From the NCBI RefSeq assembly GCF_002224675.1, contig NZ_NMPZ01000025.1, positions 1-57,930 of the forward strand: DNA of 57,930 bases, given 5' to 3'. The notes under the pieces were generated by a model. The model made no database searches, was not told where the DNA came from, and saw only the letters and a program-made list of their open reading frames with translations. The translations under genes were made by a program, and so were the position numbers. Below are positions 16,302 through 24,490 of the stretch, piece after piece. The stretch comes from Segatella copri (lineage in GTDB: Bacteria > Bacteroidota > Bacteroidia > Bacteroidales > Bacteroidaceae). Numbering within the stretch: position 1 is the stretch's first letter; every line of letters starts with the position of its first letter.

Positions 16302-17062
16302 AATTCAAAGTTCTTGATCCAATCATAATCCGTGATATCAATCTTGGTCGGCGTGATGGCAATATAGCCATGATTCACCGCCCATTGATCTGTATCCGCA
16401 GCATCCGGTTCGTCATTGCGATAATCGCCCACCATCCAATAGTATTCATACCCATGAGGGTGCGTACGATGTTCCACCTCGTTGATCCACGAACCATGTG
16501 CCATTCTGCAAGCCTTGAAGCCCTTGAACGGAGGCTGTGCCGGGAAGTTAACATTCAGGCAGGTATATTTCGGCAAGCCCTTCTCCAGAACCATCTTCAC
16601 CACCCGGGTTACACCGTCTCGCAAAGGCGAGAGATCGGCATTCTCATCATAGTTGCAACTACTGAAGGCAATGCTAGGAATGTGCTGCATACATCCCTCC
16701 TTGGCTACGCCCATCGTACCTGAATAGTGATTGTTCACACTGGAATTATCACCATGGTTGATACCACCGATTACGAGATCAGGGCGACGGTCCTTGTAGA
16801 ACTGGTCGAGCGCCAGTTTGACACAATCCACCGGCGTACCGCTGCACGACCAAACCTCCACATCTTCGCCCATATTATGACGGCGCTTCAGTCGCAACGG
16901 AGTGGTAGCCGAGAAGGCACAGGCGAATCCGGAGCGGGCACTTTCGGGAGCCACAACGAGTACGTCGCACCAGTCTTTCAGAAAGCGCACGAGGGTCTTG
17001 ATACCATTGGCATGATAGCCATCATCATTTGAAATTAACACTAAAGGTCTCTTATTTTCCAT
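16298..17062 (-). CDS. surE: 5'/3'-nucleotidase SurE
   Basis: SurE is a metal-dependent nucleoside monophosphate phosphatase, often linked to stationary survival. The 254-aa protein carries the metal motif LISNDDGYHANGI at the N-terminus and GGINHGDNSSVNNHYSGT near residues 97-114, which supply the Asp and Asn ligands. SGTPVDCVKLAL is also typical. It leads a two-gene operon with lpxB from a -7 box at 17085-17092 and diverges from parA. Confidence 0.95.
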   Translation of the reverse strand: MENKRPLVLISNDDGYHANGIKTLVRFLKDWCDVLVVAPESARSGFACAFSATTPLRLKRRHNMGEDVEVWSCSGTPVDCVKLALDQFYKDRRPDLVIGGINHGDNSSVNNHYSGTMGVAKEGCMQHIPSIAFSSCNYDENADLSPLRDGVTRVVKMVLEKGLPKYTCLNVNFPAQPPFKGFKACRMAHGSWINEVEHRTHPHGYEYYWMVGDYRNDEPDAADTDQWAVNHGYIAITPTKIDITDYDWIKNFEL

Positions 17063-17084
17063 AAAAATATCTTTCTTTTTGGTG

Positions 17085-17092
17085 CAAAAGTA
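17085..17092 (-). promoter_or_regulatory. -7 box TACTTTTG for surE-lpxB
   Basis: Minus-strand TACTTTTG, 22 bp upstream of the surE start; short leader expected. Confidence 0.65.
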
Positions 17093-17134
17093 CGAAAAAA
17101 CCTTTAAAGAAACATATTTCTCGCATATTTTTTG

Positions 17135-17142
17135 TATCTTTG
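17135..17142 (+). promoter_or_regulatory. -7 box TATCTTTG for parA operon
   Basis: Matches TAnnTTTG. It would give a leader of about 70 nt and drive parA, parB and probably the genes behind. Confidence 0.65.
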
Positions 17143-17216
17143 CCGAAAAATTCTGTGCGCAAAAGCCATTTTAGACTCGCAGGCGCACACTTCAGGTTAT
17201 TATATAGACTTTAAAA

Positions 17217-17981
17217 ATGGGAAAAATCATAGCATTAGCTAATCAGAAAGGTGGCGTCGGAAAGACAACAACCACCATCAACCTGGCTGCATCGCTTGCT
17301 ACCCTGGAGAAAACGGTACTCGTCATCGATGCCGACCCTCAGGCAAACGCATCCAGCGGTCTGGGTGTGGACATCAGCGAGGTAGATTGTTCACTCTATG
17401 AGTGCATCATCAACCATGCAGATGTGCGTGATGCCATCTACACTACCGACATCGACGGACTCGACATCGTGCCGAGCCACATCGATCTTGTAGGAGCTGA
17501 GATAGAAATGCTCAACCTTAAGAATCGCGAGAAAGTAATCAAGAAACTGCTCGACCCCATCCGCGAAGAATACGATTATATTCTCATCGACTGTTCCCCA
17601 TCGCTGGGTTTGATAACAGTGAACTCGCTTACCGCCGCAGACAGCGTGATCATCCCAGTGCAATGTGAATACTTTGCACTGGAAGGAATCAGCAAGCTGC
17701 TCAACACCATCAAGATCATCAAGAGCAAGCTGAATCCGAAGCTCGAAATAGAAGGTTTCCTGCTGACGATGTACGACAGCCGCCTCCGACTCGCCAACCA
17801 AATTTACGACGAGGTGAAGCGCCACTTCCAGGAATTGGTATTCAAGACTGTCATCCAGCGCAACGTGAAATTGAGCGAGAGTCCGAGCCACGGCCTCCCA
17901 GTCATTCTCTACGATGCAGAATCAAATGGTGCCAAGAACCACCTGGCACTGGCAAAGGAAATTATCAACAAGAATAGATAA
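17217..17981 (+). CDS. parA: Chromosome partitioning ATPase ParA (Soj)
   Basis: ParA/Soj is a Walker ATPase that moves ParB-parS complexes and helps segregate the origin region. The 254-aa protein opens with the deviant Walker A KGGVGKTTTTINLA (residues ~11-24). It continues with VLVIDADPQANASSGLG (A') and YILIDCSPSLG (Walker B). No N-terminal DNA-binding domain is present, so it is the chromosomal short type. parB follows after 61 bp that contain a heptamer repeat. Confidence 0.95.
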   Translation: MGKIIALANQKGGVGKTTTTINLAASLATLEKTVLVIDADPQANASSGLGVDISEVDCSLYECIINHADVRDAIYTTDIDGLDIVPSHIDLVGAEIEMLNLKNREKVIKKLLDPIREEYDYILIDCSPSLGLITVNSLTAADSVIIPVQCEYFALEGISKLLNTIKIIKSKLNPKLEIEGFLLTMYDSRLRLANQIYDEVKRHFQELVFKTVIQRNVKLSESPSHGLPVILYDAESNGAKNHLALAKEIINKNR

Positions 17982-18009
17982 GATTTGGAAATTGAACCCA
18001 TCAGGAAAG

Positions 18010-18037
18010 TTCAATGTTCAAAATTCAAAGTTCAAAG
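18010..18037. repeat. Heptamer tandem repeat (TTCAAAG type), 4 units
   Basis: Four consecutive 7-mers, TTCAATG-TTCAAAA-TTCAAAG-TTCAAAG, sit in the parA-parB gap, 5 bp before the parB start. The same kind of array recurs at 23933-23960. Confidence 0.85.
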
Positions 18038-18042
18038 CAAAA

Positions 18043-18954
18043 ATGGCAGTACATAAGAAATTCAATAACGGCATAAGAAACAACGCCCTGGGCCGCGGAC
18101 TCGATGCCCTCATCTCGACAGAGGGAGTACGTACTCAGGGCAGCAGCACCATCAACGAGATACCTCTCGATCAGATCGAGGCAAACCCAAACCAGCCACG
18201 ACGGGAGTTTGACGAAGAGGCGCTGCGCGAACTCGCCGATAGCATCAGTGCCATCGGCATCATCCAGCCTATCACCCTGCGACAGATTTCGGAAAACCGA
18301 TTCCAGATTATTGCGGGAGAAAGACGATGGAGAGCTTCACAACTAGCTGGACTCATGGCAATACCTGCCTACATCCGCACCATCAGCGATGAAAACGTGA
18401 TGGAGATGGCGCTCGTGGAGAATATCCAGCGCCAGGACCTCAACGCCATAGAGATTGCACTCGCATACGAACATCTTCTGGAAAACGAGGGAATGACCCA
18501 GGAAAAAATTTCCGAACGTGTGGGCAAAAGCCGTGCTGCCATTGCCAACTATCTCCGACTCCTGAAGCTGCCGGCACAGGTGCAGATGGCGCTCCAGAAG
18601 AAAGAAATCGATATGGGACACTGCAGAGCGCTCCTAGCACTCGACAGTCCGTCACTTCAGATCAAGCTCTTCAAGGAAATCCAGAAGAACGGTTACTCCG
18701 TGAGAAAGGTGGAAGAGATGGTACAGCGACTGAAAAGCGGTGAAGACGTGGAAAGCGGCAAGAAAACCATCACTGCCAAGACACAGATACCCGAGGAATT
18801 CACCATGCTTAGAGAAAAGCTCTCCAAATTCCTCAATACCAAGGTGCAATTCACCTGCTCTGCCAAGGGCAAGGGAAAAATCAGCATCCCATTCAGTAAT
18901 GAAGAGGAACTGGAGCACATCATGAACGTTTTCGATAAACTGAAACAGGAATAA
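18043..18954 (+). CDS. parB: Chromosome partitioning protein ParB (Spo0J)
   Basis: ParB binds parS sites and spreads as a CTP-dependent clamp. The 303-aa protein begins GRGLDALIS. It has IPLDQIEANPNQPRREFDEEALRELADSI, the CTP-binding box AGERRWRASQLAG, ENIQRQDLNAIEIA and a helix-turn-helix (MTQEKISERVGKSRAAIANYLRLL). I start it at the ATG at 18043 (MAVHKKF). The frame is open upstream to 17914, but that part overlaps parA and reads through the heptamer repeat. parS sites were not located by eye. Confidence 0.95.
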   Translation: MAVHKKFNNGIRNNALGRGLDALISTEGVRTQGSSTINEIPLDQIEANPNQPRREFDEEALRELADSISAIGIIQPITLRQISENRFQIIAGERRWRASQLAGLMAIPAYIRTISDENVMEMALVENIQRQDLNAIEIALAYEHLLENEGMTQEKISERVGKSRAAIANYLRLLKLPAQVQMALQKKEIDMGHCRALLALDSPSLQIKLFKEIQKNGYSVRKVEEMVQRLKSGEDVESGKKTITAKTQIPEEFTMLREKLSKFLNTKVQFTCSAKGKGKISIPFSNEEELEHIMNVFDKLKQE

Positions 18955-19040
18955 ATCTTGTTTTAATAGAAAGAAATAGATTATTTCGATAAACAGGAAC
19001 AATTTCATCTGTTCCGAATAAGATATAGAAGAATAAAAAA

Positions 19041-19799
19041 GTGAATTTAAGATTATCACATATTTGCATTTCGGCTTTACTGCTGGCAACCTCGCTCCAA
19101 GTTTCGGCTCAGAAACAGAAGGCGAAGGCAGAAGTAGCCGTTCCTGACTTCGCTGCTGCCGACTCGGCAAGGATGGCGACAGAAGCGGCAAAGACTTCGG
19201 TAGATTCTGCCATCACAGCCAAGGACAGCATGAATCTGGCTAAACTCAACAGTTCGCTCAAGCCGATGCAGAAGAAGAAGCGCGATTGGGCTACCTGGCG
19301 ACCAGATGCCAAGCGCGCCATGTGGCTTGCACTGGTTTTGCCCGGAGCAGGACAGATCTACAACCGCAAATACTGGAAACTACCTATTATATATGGTGGT
19401 TTCGTAGGCTGCGCTTACGCCATCACCTGGAACAACCAGATGTATCACGACTACTCGCAGGCCTACCTCGACATCATGGATGATGACCCGAACACGCAGA
19501 GTTACAACCAGTTTCTGCATTTGGGAGCCACAATCGATGCCTCTAACATAGAACGCTACAAGGAAATCTTCCGTAAGCGTAAAGACAAATTCCGCCGCTG
19601 GAGAGATATGGGAACCTTCGTGATGATTGGCATCTACGCCTTCTCCGTCATCGATGCGTATGTAGATGCATCGCTCTCAGAATTCGACATCTCCGACGAC
19701 CTCAGCCTCAGAGTGGAGCCTGCCGTGCTCAATAACGGCAGATACAACAACCCGCTGCGTTCAGGCGCACTCGGACTGCAATGCTCACTCACATTCTAA
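19041..19799 (+). CDS. DUF5683 membrane protein
   Basis: A 252-aa protein with a signal peptide (LSHICISALLLATSLQVSAQ) and a DUF5683 core around residues 92-170: WLALVLPGAGQIYNRKYWKLPIIYGGF and the segment with NNQMYHDYSQAYLDIMDDDP. Hydrophobic stretches near 95-130 and 195-212 suggest membrane insertion. The start codon is GTG at 19041, the only sensible start before the signal sequence. It keeps its usual Bacteroidales place between parB and the lytic transglycosylase. Function unknown; an envelope role is inferred from the neighbours. Confidence 0.85.
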   Translation: MNLRLSHICISALLLATSLQVSAQKQKAKAEVAVPDFAAADSARMATEAAKTSVDSAITAKDSMNLAKLNSSLKPMQKKKRDWATWRPDAKRAMWLALVLPGAGQIYNRKYWKLPIIYGGFVGCAYAITWNNQMYHDYSQAYLDIMDDDPNTQSYNQFLHLGATIDASNIERYKEIFRKRKDKFRRWRDMGTFVMIGIYAFSVIDAYVDASLSEFDISDDLSLRVEPAVLNNGRYNNPLRSGALGLQCSLTF

Positions 19800-19868
19800 A
19801 AGTAACCATCAGAAAACTAAACGAAAAAGAAGCATATAATTAAAATAGAAAACAATAGACATTAGATA

Positions 19869-21245
19869 ATGAAGAAAATAATCATCATGGCAGCAGCGAT
19901 GCTGTTTAGCTGGCAGGGCATTCAAGCCCAAAACGACAATGCAGAAGACAATGACGATGTGATTACCGTAACCGACAAGGACGGTAAGCAGGAGGAAATC
20001 GAAGTTCCTGAAGGTTTGGAAGACAACCTCGACAGCCTTCTTCACCTCTACAATACACAGGCTTACATGATGGCCGACACCTCTTGCAAATACCGTGATG
20101 TGAATCCGGTTTTCGAAACACAGGTATATATCGACCGATTGAAGCGACTCCCTACACTTATTGAAATGCCATACAATGAGGTAGTACAGAAGTTCATCGA
20201 CCGCTACAGCGGCAAACTTCGTCGATCTGTAAGCTTCATGCTGGGTGCCAGCAACTTCTACATGCCTATCTTCGAAGAGGCATTGGAAGCATACAACCTG
20301 CCACTGGAGCTGAAATATCTGCCGGTTATCGAGTCGGCACTCAACCCCAAGGCTGTTTCCCGCGTAGGAGCCACAGGTCTCTGGCAGTTCATGCTGAGCA
20401 CAGGCAAGCGCTACGGTCTGGAGGTGAATACCCTCTACGATGAGCGCCGCGACCCAGTGAAAGCATCTTATGCCGCAGCCCACTACCTGCGCGATCTCTA
20501 TAAGATCTTCGACGACTGGAACCTCGTTATCGCAGCCTACAATTGCGGACCAGCCAAGGTAAACAAGGCAATCCACCGTGCCAAGGGCGAGACTGACTAT
20601 TGGAAGATTTATCCATACCTGCCAAAGGAGACACGTGGATATGTACCAGCTTTCATCGCAGCCAACTATATTATGAACTATTACTGCGACCACAACATCT
20701 GTCCGATGGTAACCGAGTTGCCAACCAAGACAGACACCGTGGAAGTGAACCAAGATGTTCATATCGAGCAGATTGCCAAGGTTCTCAACATCGATGCCGA
20801 GCATCTTCGCAACCTGAACCCACAGTATCGCCGCGACATCATCAACGGCAGTCACAGACCAATGCCTGTACGTCTGCCGGAATCACTCATCGGAGCCTTC
20901 ATCGACAACAAGGATTCCATCTTCAGTTACCGTGCTGATGAGCTTCTGCAGAAGCGTGATGTGGTAGAAGTCAACGACGATGAACCAAGCTACAGCCGTT
21001 CACGCAGCAGCCGTTCACGCAGCAGCGTATCATCTTCACGTAGCAGCCGAAGCAAGTCTTCACGCAACAGCCGCGGCAAGAAGGGCAAGAGCAAGAACGC
21101 AAGAAGCAAGAGCGTAACCATCAAGAGCGGAGATACACTCTCGGAGATTGCTGCTCGCAACGGAACAACCGTGAAGAAGCTCAAGAAGCTGAACAAGATT
21201 TCGGGCAACAGTATTCGTGCCGGAAAGAAGATCAAAGTGAAATAA
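19869..21245 (+). CDS. MltD-like lytic transglycosylase with LysM
   Basis: A 458-aa periplasmic murein-cleaving enzyme (GH23). In order: a signal peptide (residues 1-20); the SLT domain with catalytic Glu near 155 in LPVIESALNPKAVSRVGATG, followed by LWQFM and the AAYNCGPAKVNKAI end; a first LysM-like segment (HIEQIAKVLNIDAEHLRNLNP); a Ser/Arg-rich linker of about 40 residues; and a C-terminal LysM (IKSGDTLSEIAARNGTTVKK) that binds glycan strands. The linker is strongly basic and low in complexity, which may help bind the anionic envelope. It stands between DUF5683 and rel. Confidence 0.92.
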   Translation: MKKIIIMAAAMLFSWQGIQAQNDNAEDNDDVITVTDKDGKQEEIEVPEGLEDNLDSLLHLYNTQAYMMADTSCKYRDVNPVFETQVYIDRLKRLPTLIEMPYNEVVQKFIDRYSGKLRRSVSFMLGASNFYMPIFEEALEAYNLPLELKYLPVIESALNPKAVSRVGATGLWQFMLSTGKRYGLEVNTLYDERRDPVKASYAAAHYLRDLYKIFDDWNLVIAAYNCGPAKVNKAIHRAKGETDYWKIYPYLPKETRGYVPAFIAANYIMNYYCDHNICPMVTELPTKTDTVEVNQDVHIEQIAKVLNIDAEHLRNLNPQYRRDIINGSHRPMPVRLPESLIGAFIDNKDSIFSYRADELLQKRDVVEVNDDEPSYSRSRSSRSRSSVSSSRSSRSKSSRNSRGKKGKSKNARSKSVTIKSGDTLSEIAARNGTTVKKLKKLNKISGNSIRAGKKIKVK

Positions 21246-21262
21246 AAAAAATAAAATCTATA

Positions 21263-21298
21263 TACTGAAGCCCACGCCCAGGATCGTGGGCTTCAGTA
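21263..21298 (+). terminator. Strong hairpin between transglycosylase and rel
   Basis: TACTGAAGCCCACG (21263-21276) pairs perfectly with CGTGGGCTTCAGTA (21285-21298), a 14-bp stem with an 8-nt loop. No T-run follows, so it may be an RNA-processing or partial termination structure rather than a full terminator. Confidence 0.6.
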
Positions 21299-21323
21299 AT
21301 ACATCATTAATCATTTTATAAAT

Positions 21324-21329
21324 AGGAGG
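21324..21329 (+). promoter_or_regulatory. Strong Shine-Dalgarno before rel
   Basis: AGGAGG lies 8 bp before the rel ATG (21338). This is an almost perfect anti-16S match, unusual in this window where most genes have no recognisable site. Confidence 0.7.
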
Positions 21330-21337
21330 GTACAGCT

Positions 21338-23620
21338 ATGGATGACCAGAACTTGAAAGACCTAGAAAGAGAGCAAGCCGACAACAAACTGATCGGTGAT
21401 GCCTTTCAGCATTTACTCGACACCTACCTCAGCTCGCGACACCGCAAGAAGGTAGATATCGTGACAAAAGCCTTCAACTTCGCCCGTCAGGCGCACAAGG
21501 GCGTGCGCCGATTGTCTGGCGAACCGTATATCATGCACCCTATCGCCGTGGCACAGATTGCCTGTGAGGAAATGGGATTGGGTTCTACCAGCATCTGCGC
21601 AGCACTGCTCCATGATGTGGTAGAAGATACAGACTATACGGTAGAAGACATCTCCAACATCTTCGGTGCCAAGGTGGCACAGATTGTGGATGGACTCACA
21701 AAAATCAGTGGTGGCATCTTTGGAGACCAGGCTTCTGCACAGGCAGAAAACTTCAAGAAGTTGTTGCTCACCATGAGCGATGACATCCGAGTGATTCTCA
21801 TCAAAATCTGCGACCGACTGCACAACATGCGCACCCTGGAATCGCAGCCAGCCAACAAACAATACAAGATTGCAGGCGAGACCTTATATATATATGCGCC
21901 ACTCGCCAACCGTCTCGGACTTAACAAAATCAAGACCGAACTGGAAAACCTCAGCTTCCGCTACGACCATCCACAGGAGTATGCCAACATTGAGCATAAG
22001 CTTGCAGATACCGAATCGCAACGCGACACCCTCTTTGCACAATTCACCGCTCCTATCCGTGAGGAACTGGATAAGCTGGGTGTGGATTACAAGATCAAGG
22101 CACGTGTCAAGAGCCCTTATTCCATCTGGAACAAGATGCAGAACAAGCACGTTTCCTTCGATGAAATCTACGATATTCTTGCAGTTCGCATCATCGTGAC
22201 TCCAAAGAGCAGAGCCAACGAGGTGAACGAATGCTTCAATGTCTATGTTGCCATCAGCAAGATATACAAGAGCCATCCCGACCGTCTGCGCGACTGGCTG
22301 AACCATCCGAAAGCTAACGGATACCAGGCTCTCCACGTTACCCTGATGAGTAAGCAGGGACGCTGGATAGAGGTACAGATTCGCTCCGACCGCATGGACG
22401 AGGTGGCAGAAAAGGGATTTGCAGCCCACTGGAAATACAAGGAGGGTGGCGAATATACTGAGGATGAAAACGAGTTGAACGACTGGCTGAGCACCATCAA
22501 GGAGATTCTGGACGATCCGCAGCCAGATGCGATGGACTTTCTCGATGCCATCAAGCTCAACCTCTATGCATCCGAAATCTTCGTCTTCACCCCGAAGGGA
22601 GAAATCATCACGATGCCTGCCGGATGTACTGCACTCGACTTCGCCTTCCAAATACATACCTTCCTGGGAAGCCACTGCATCGGAGCCAAGGTAAACCACA
22701 AGTTGGTGCCTCTGAGCCACAAGCTGAACAGCGGCGACCAGGTGGAAATCCTCACATCCAAGAGTCAGCACGTGCAGCCTGCATGGGTGAACTTCGTAAG
22801 CACAGCCAAGGCAAAGAGCAAGATCATGGCGATATTACGCCGTGACTCCCGCGAAGTGCAGAAGAAGGGTGAGAGCATCCTCACCGAATGGCTGCAGAAA
22901 AACAACTTAGAGATGACCAACTCGGTAGTGGACAAGCTCTGCGAATTCCACAACATACAGAAGCGCGACAACTTCTTCCAGTCGCTGGGCGAGCACTGCA
23001 TCCTGCTCGGAGAGAAAGACCTCGATGAGCTGCAGGGCAAGACCAAGAAGCAGAAGCAATCATCGAGCTGGCGCGACTACATTCCATTCCTGGGCAAGAA
23101 CAAGCAGAAGGAGGAAACGGGCGGCATCGTAAAGCCACAGGAACTCTTTGTGGTGGGCAAGGACTTCAACAAGAAGAAGCCGCTCATCCTGACCGAAGAA
23201 AACATCAATCAGTTTATCTTCCCTTCCTGCTGCCACGCCATTCCGGGCGACGACGTGATGGGATTCATCGATAACAAGAACCGCATCGAGATTCACAAGC
23301 GTTCGTGCAATGTAGCTGCCAAGCTGAAATCAAGCTATGGCAACCGCATCGTGGATGCCAAGTGGGATATGCACAAGCAGATGCTCTTCGATGCAACCAT
23401 CGAAATCAAGGGTATCGACCGCAAGGGCATGCTCCTCGATGTGAGCAAGATTATCAGCGACCAGCTGGGCATCAACATCCACAAGCTTACCATCAGCAGC
23501 GACAATGGTATCTTCGACGGAACCATCGAACTTCGTATTCATGACCGTGATGAAGTGAAGATCATCATGGATAAGCTCAAGACGATTGAGGATCTGCAGG
23601 AAGTGCAGAGAATCTTATAA
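21338..23620 (+). CDS. rel: RelA/SpoT-family (p)ppGpp synthetase/hydrolase
   Basis: Makes and degrades the stringent-response alarmones. The 760-aa protein has the HD hydrolase domain (AQIACEEMGL..ALLHDVVEDTDYT, His-Asp near residues 92-93). The synthetase domain follows (RVKSPYSIWNKMQNK, DILAVRIIV, EVQIRSDRMDEVAEKGFAAHW), then a TGS domain (IFVFTPKGEIITMPAGCTALDFAF), a helical/zinc region (FPSCCHAIPGD) and a C-terminal ACT domain. An intact HD site and the RxK-type loop RVKS, rather than ExDD, argue for a bifunctional Rel. An AGGAGG site precedes it. Confidence 0.93.
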   Translation: MDDQNLKDLEREQADNKLIGDAFQHLLDTYLSSRHRKKVDIVTKAFNFARQAHKGVRRLSGEPYIMHPIAVAQIACEEMGLGSTSICAALLHDVVEDTDYTVEDISNIFGAKVAQIVDGLTKISGGIFGDQASAQAENFKKLLLTMSDDIRVILIKICDRLHNMRTLESQPANKQYKIAGETLYIYAPLANRLGLNKIKTELENLSFRYDHPQEYANIEHKLADTESQRDTLFAQFTAPIREELDKLGVDYKIKARVKSPYSIWNKMQNKHVSFDEIYDILAVRIIVTPKSRANEVNECFNVYVAISKIYKSHPDRLRDWLNHPKANGYQALHVTLMSKQGRWIEVQIRSDRMDEVAEKGFAAHWKYKEGGEYTEDENELNDWLSTIKEILDDPQPDAMDFLDAIKLNLYASEIFVFTPKGEIITMPAGCTALDFAFQIHTFLGSHCIGAKVNHKLVPLSHKLNSGDQVEILTSKSQHVQPAWVNFVSTAKAKSKIMAILRRDSREVQKKGESILTEWLQKNNLEMTNSVVDKLCEFHNIQKRDNFFQSLGEHCILLGEKDLDELQGKTKKQKQSSSWRDYIPFLGKNKQKEETGGIVKPQELFVVGKDFNKKKPLILTEENINQFIFPSCCHAIPGDDVMGFIDNKNRIEIHKRSCNVAAKLKSSYGNRIVDAKWDMHKQMLFDATIEIKGIDRKGMLLDVSKIISDQLGINIHKLTISSDNGIFDGTIELRIHDRDEVKIIMDKLKTIEDLQEVQRIL

Positions 23621-23681
23621 TCTGAAAAGAACAGAGATGGTATCATCATCAAAAAAGAACAAAGATGATATCATTTGAAAT

Positions 23682-23714
23682 CTGGAGCTGGAAGCCTACT
23701 GCTTCCGGCTCCAG
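23682..23714 (+). terminator. Hairpin after rel
   Basis: CTGGAGC-T-GGAAGC pairs with GCTTCC-G-GCTCCAG around CTACT. It is followed only by AATTTC, so the terminator is likely but not of the classic T-run type. Confidence 0.6.
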
Positions 23715-23771
23715 AATTTCATCAAGCCAAATAAACTACAATCATTAAAACAAAAACAAACAAAACAATGA

Positions 23772-23906
23772 GTTGATAAGGTATATTTGGGTCGTCCTTG
23801 GCGCCCATACGCCAAGACCCTCTTCATGGCCTGGAGCCATCAGCTCAGCAAGAAAGAGGCCAGCAAGATTACCATCGCCGAGGTTTTCGGCGAAGAATGC
23901 TGGTAA
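23772..23906 (+). pseudogene. Decayed end of a pectinesterase (CE8)
   Basis: An open frame of 44 codons with no start runs into a TAA. It encodes VYLGRPWRPYAKTLFM, the conserved LGRPWR block of pectin methylesterases, joined directly to WSHQLSKKEASKITIAEVF, which matches the usual C-terminus of bacterial members. The 40-60 residues normally between the two are missing, and nothing upstream continues the gene (stop at 23769). So two conserved blocks remain after an internal deletion and loss of the 5' part. It is the only pectin-related trace in the window. Confidence 0.7.
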
Positions 23907-23932
23907 TCCCCTACACTTTACTAATCATAAAG

Positions 23933-23960
23933 TTCAAAGCTCAATGTTCCAAGTTCAAAG
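23933..23960. repeat. Heptamer tandem repeat, second locus
   Basis: TTCAAAG-CTCAATG-TTCCAAG-TTCAAAG: four 7-mers of the family seen between parA and parB. It touches the stop codon of the MerR gene (23963). Confidence 0.85.
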
Positions 23961-23962
23961 TA

Positions 23963-24310
23963 TTAAACCAGTCCGTCTAGCTGTTTCTTGAGTTCCTTGA
24001 GCTGATCTCTTACAGAAATGAGGGTGTCGAGAACGTCAGACGATTTCTCGGCACCCGTTCTGTTTTGACTCAGATACTTACGTGCCGCAGCAATCTTGAA
24101 TCCCTTCACCTTGATCAGGTTATAGATGAGTTTCACCTGCTCAATATCCTTGTCAGAATATTGACGCACCTTGTTCACACCCACCTTAGGCCTGAGGAAA
24201 GGAAACTCCTTTTCCCAATAACGGAGAGTTGACTCCGTTACACCCACTTCCTCAGCCACTTCCTTGATGGAATAGTACAATTTTACGTTTTTATCTGTAT
24301 TTAAAGCCAT
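23963..24310 (-). CDS. MerR-family transcriptional regulator
   Basis: A 115-aa winged-helix regulator with the N-terminal MerR DNA-binding domain: YYSIKEVAEEVGVTESTLRYWEKEFPFLRP, then VRQYSDKDIEQVKLIYNLI. A short coiled coil for dimerisation follows (SVRDQLKELKKQLDGL). There is no C-terminal effector domain and no metal-binding cysteines, so the signal is unknown. I take the ATG at 24310 (MALNTDK); an in-frame ATG at 24331 would add seven residues. It diverges from alaS. Confidence 0.88.
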   Translation of the reverse strand: MALNTDKNVKLYYSIKEVAEEVGVTESTLRYWEKEFPFLRPKVGVNKVRQYSDKDIEQVKLIYNLIKVKGFKIAAARKYLSQNRTGAEKSSDVLDTLISVRDQLKELKKQLDGLV

Positions 24311-24369
24311 TTTTCCAAACTTTAATTTCAAAAATAATTAATTTTGTTGCAAAATTAAGCAATTCTTCT

Positions 24370-24377
24370 TATCTTTG
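24370..24377 (+). promoter_or_regulatory. -7 box TATCTTTG for alaS
   Basis: Matches TAnnTTTG. It gives alaS a leader of about 110 nt, in which I see no clear specifier or T-box-like structure. Confidence 0.6.
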
Positions 24378-24490
24378 CAAAGTTTTTCGGAAGAAAATGC
24401 CCTTAAGGGCAAAAAATAATCAAAACAGAGGAGAAATACAGCCTCTGAAACAATATTTGAGAATTAAAAAAGATTAATATAAAAGATAAT

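Noticed and set aside
17914..18042. N-terminal extension of parB
   Set aside because: It overlaps parA and translates the heptamer repeat; ParB homologues begin close to the GRGLDAL motif.
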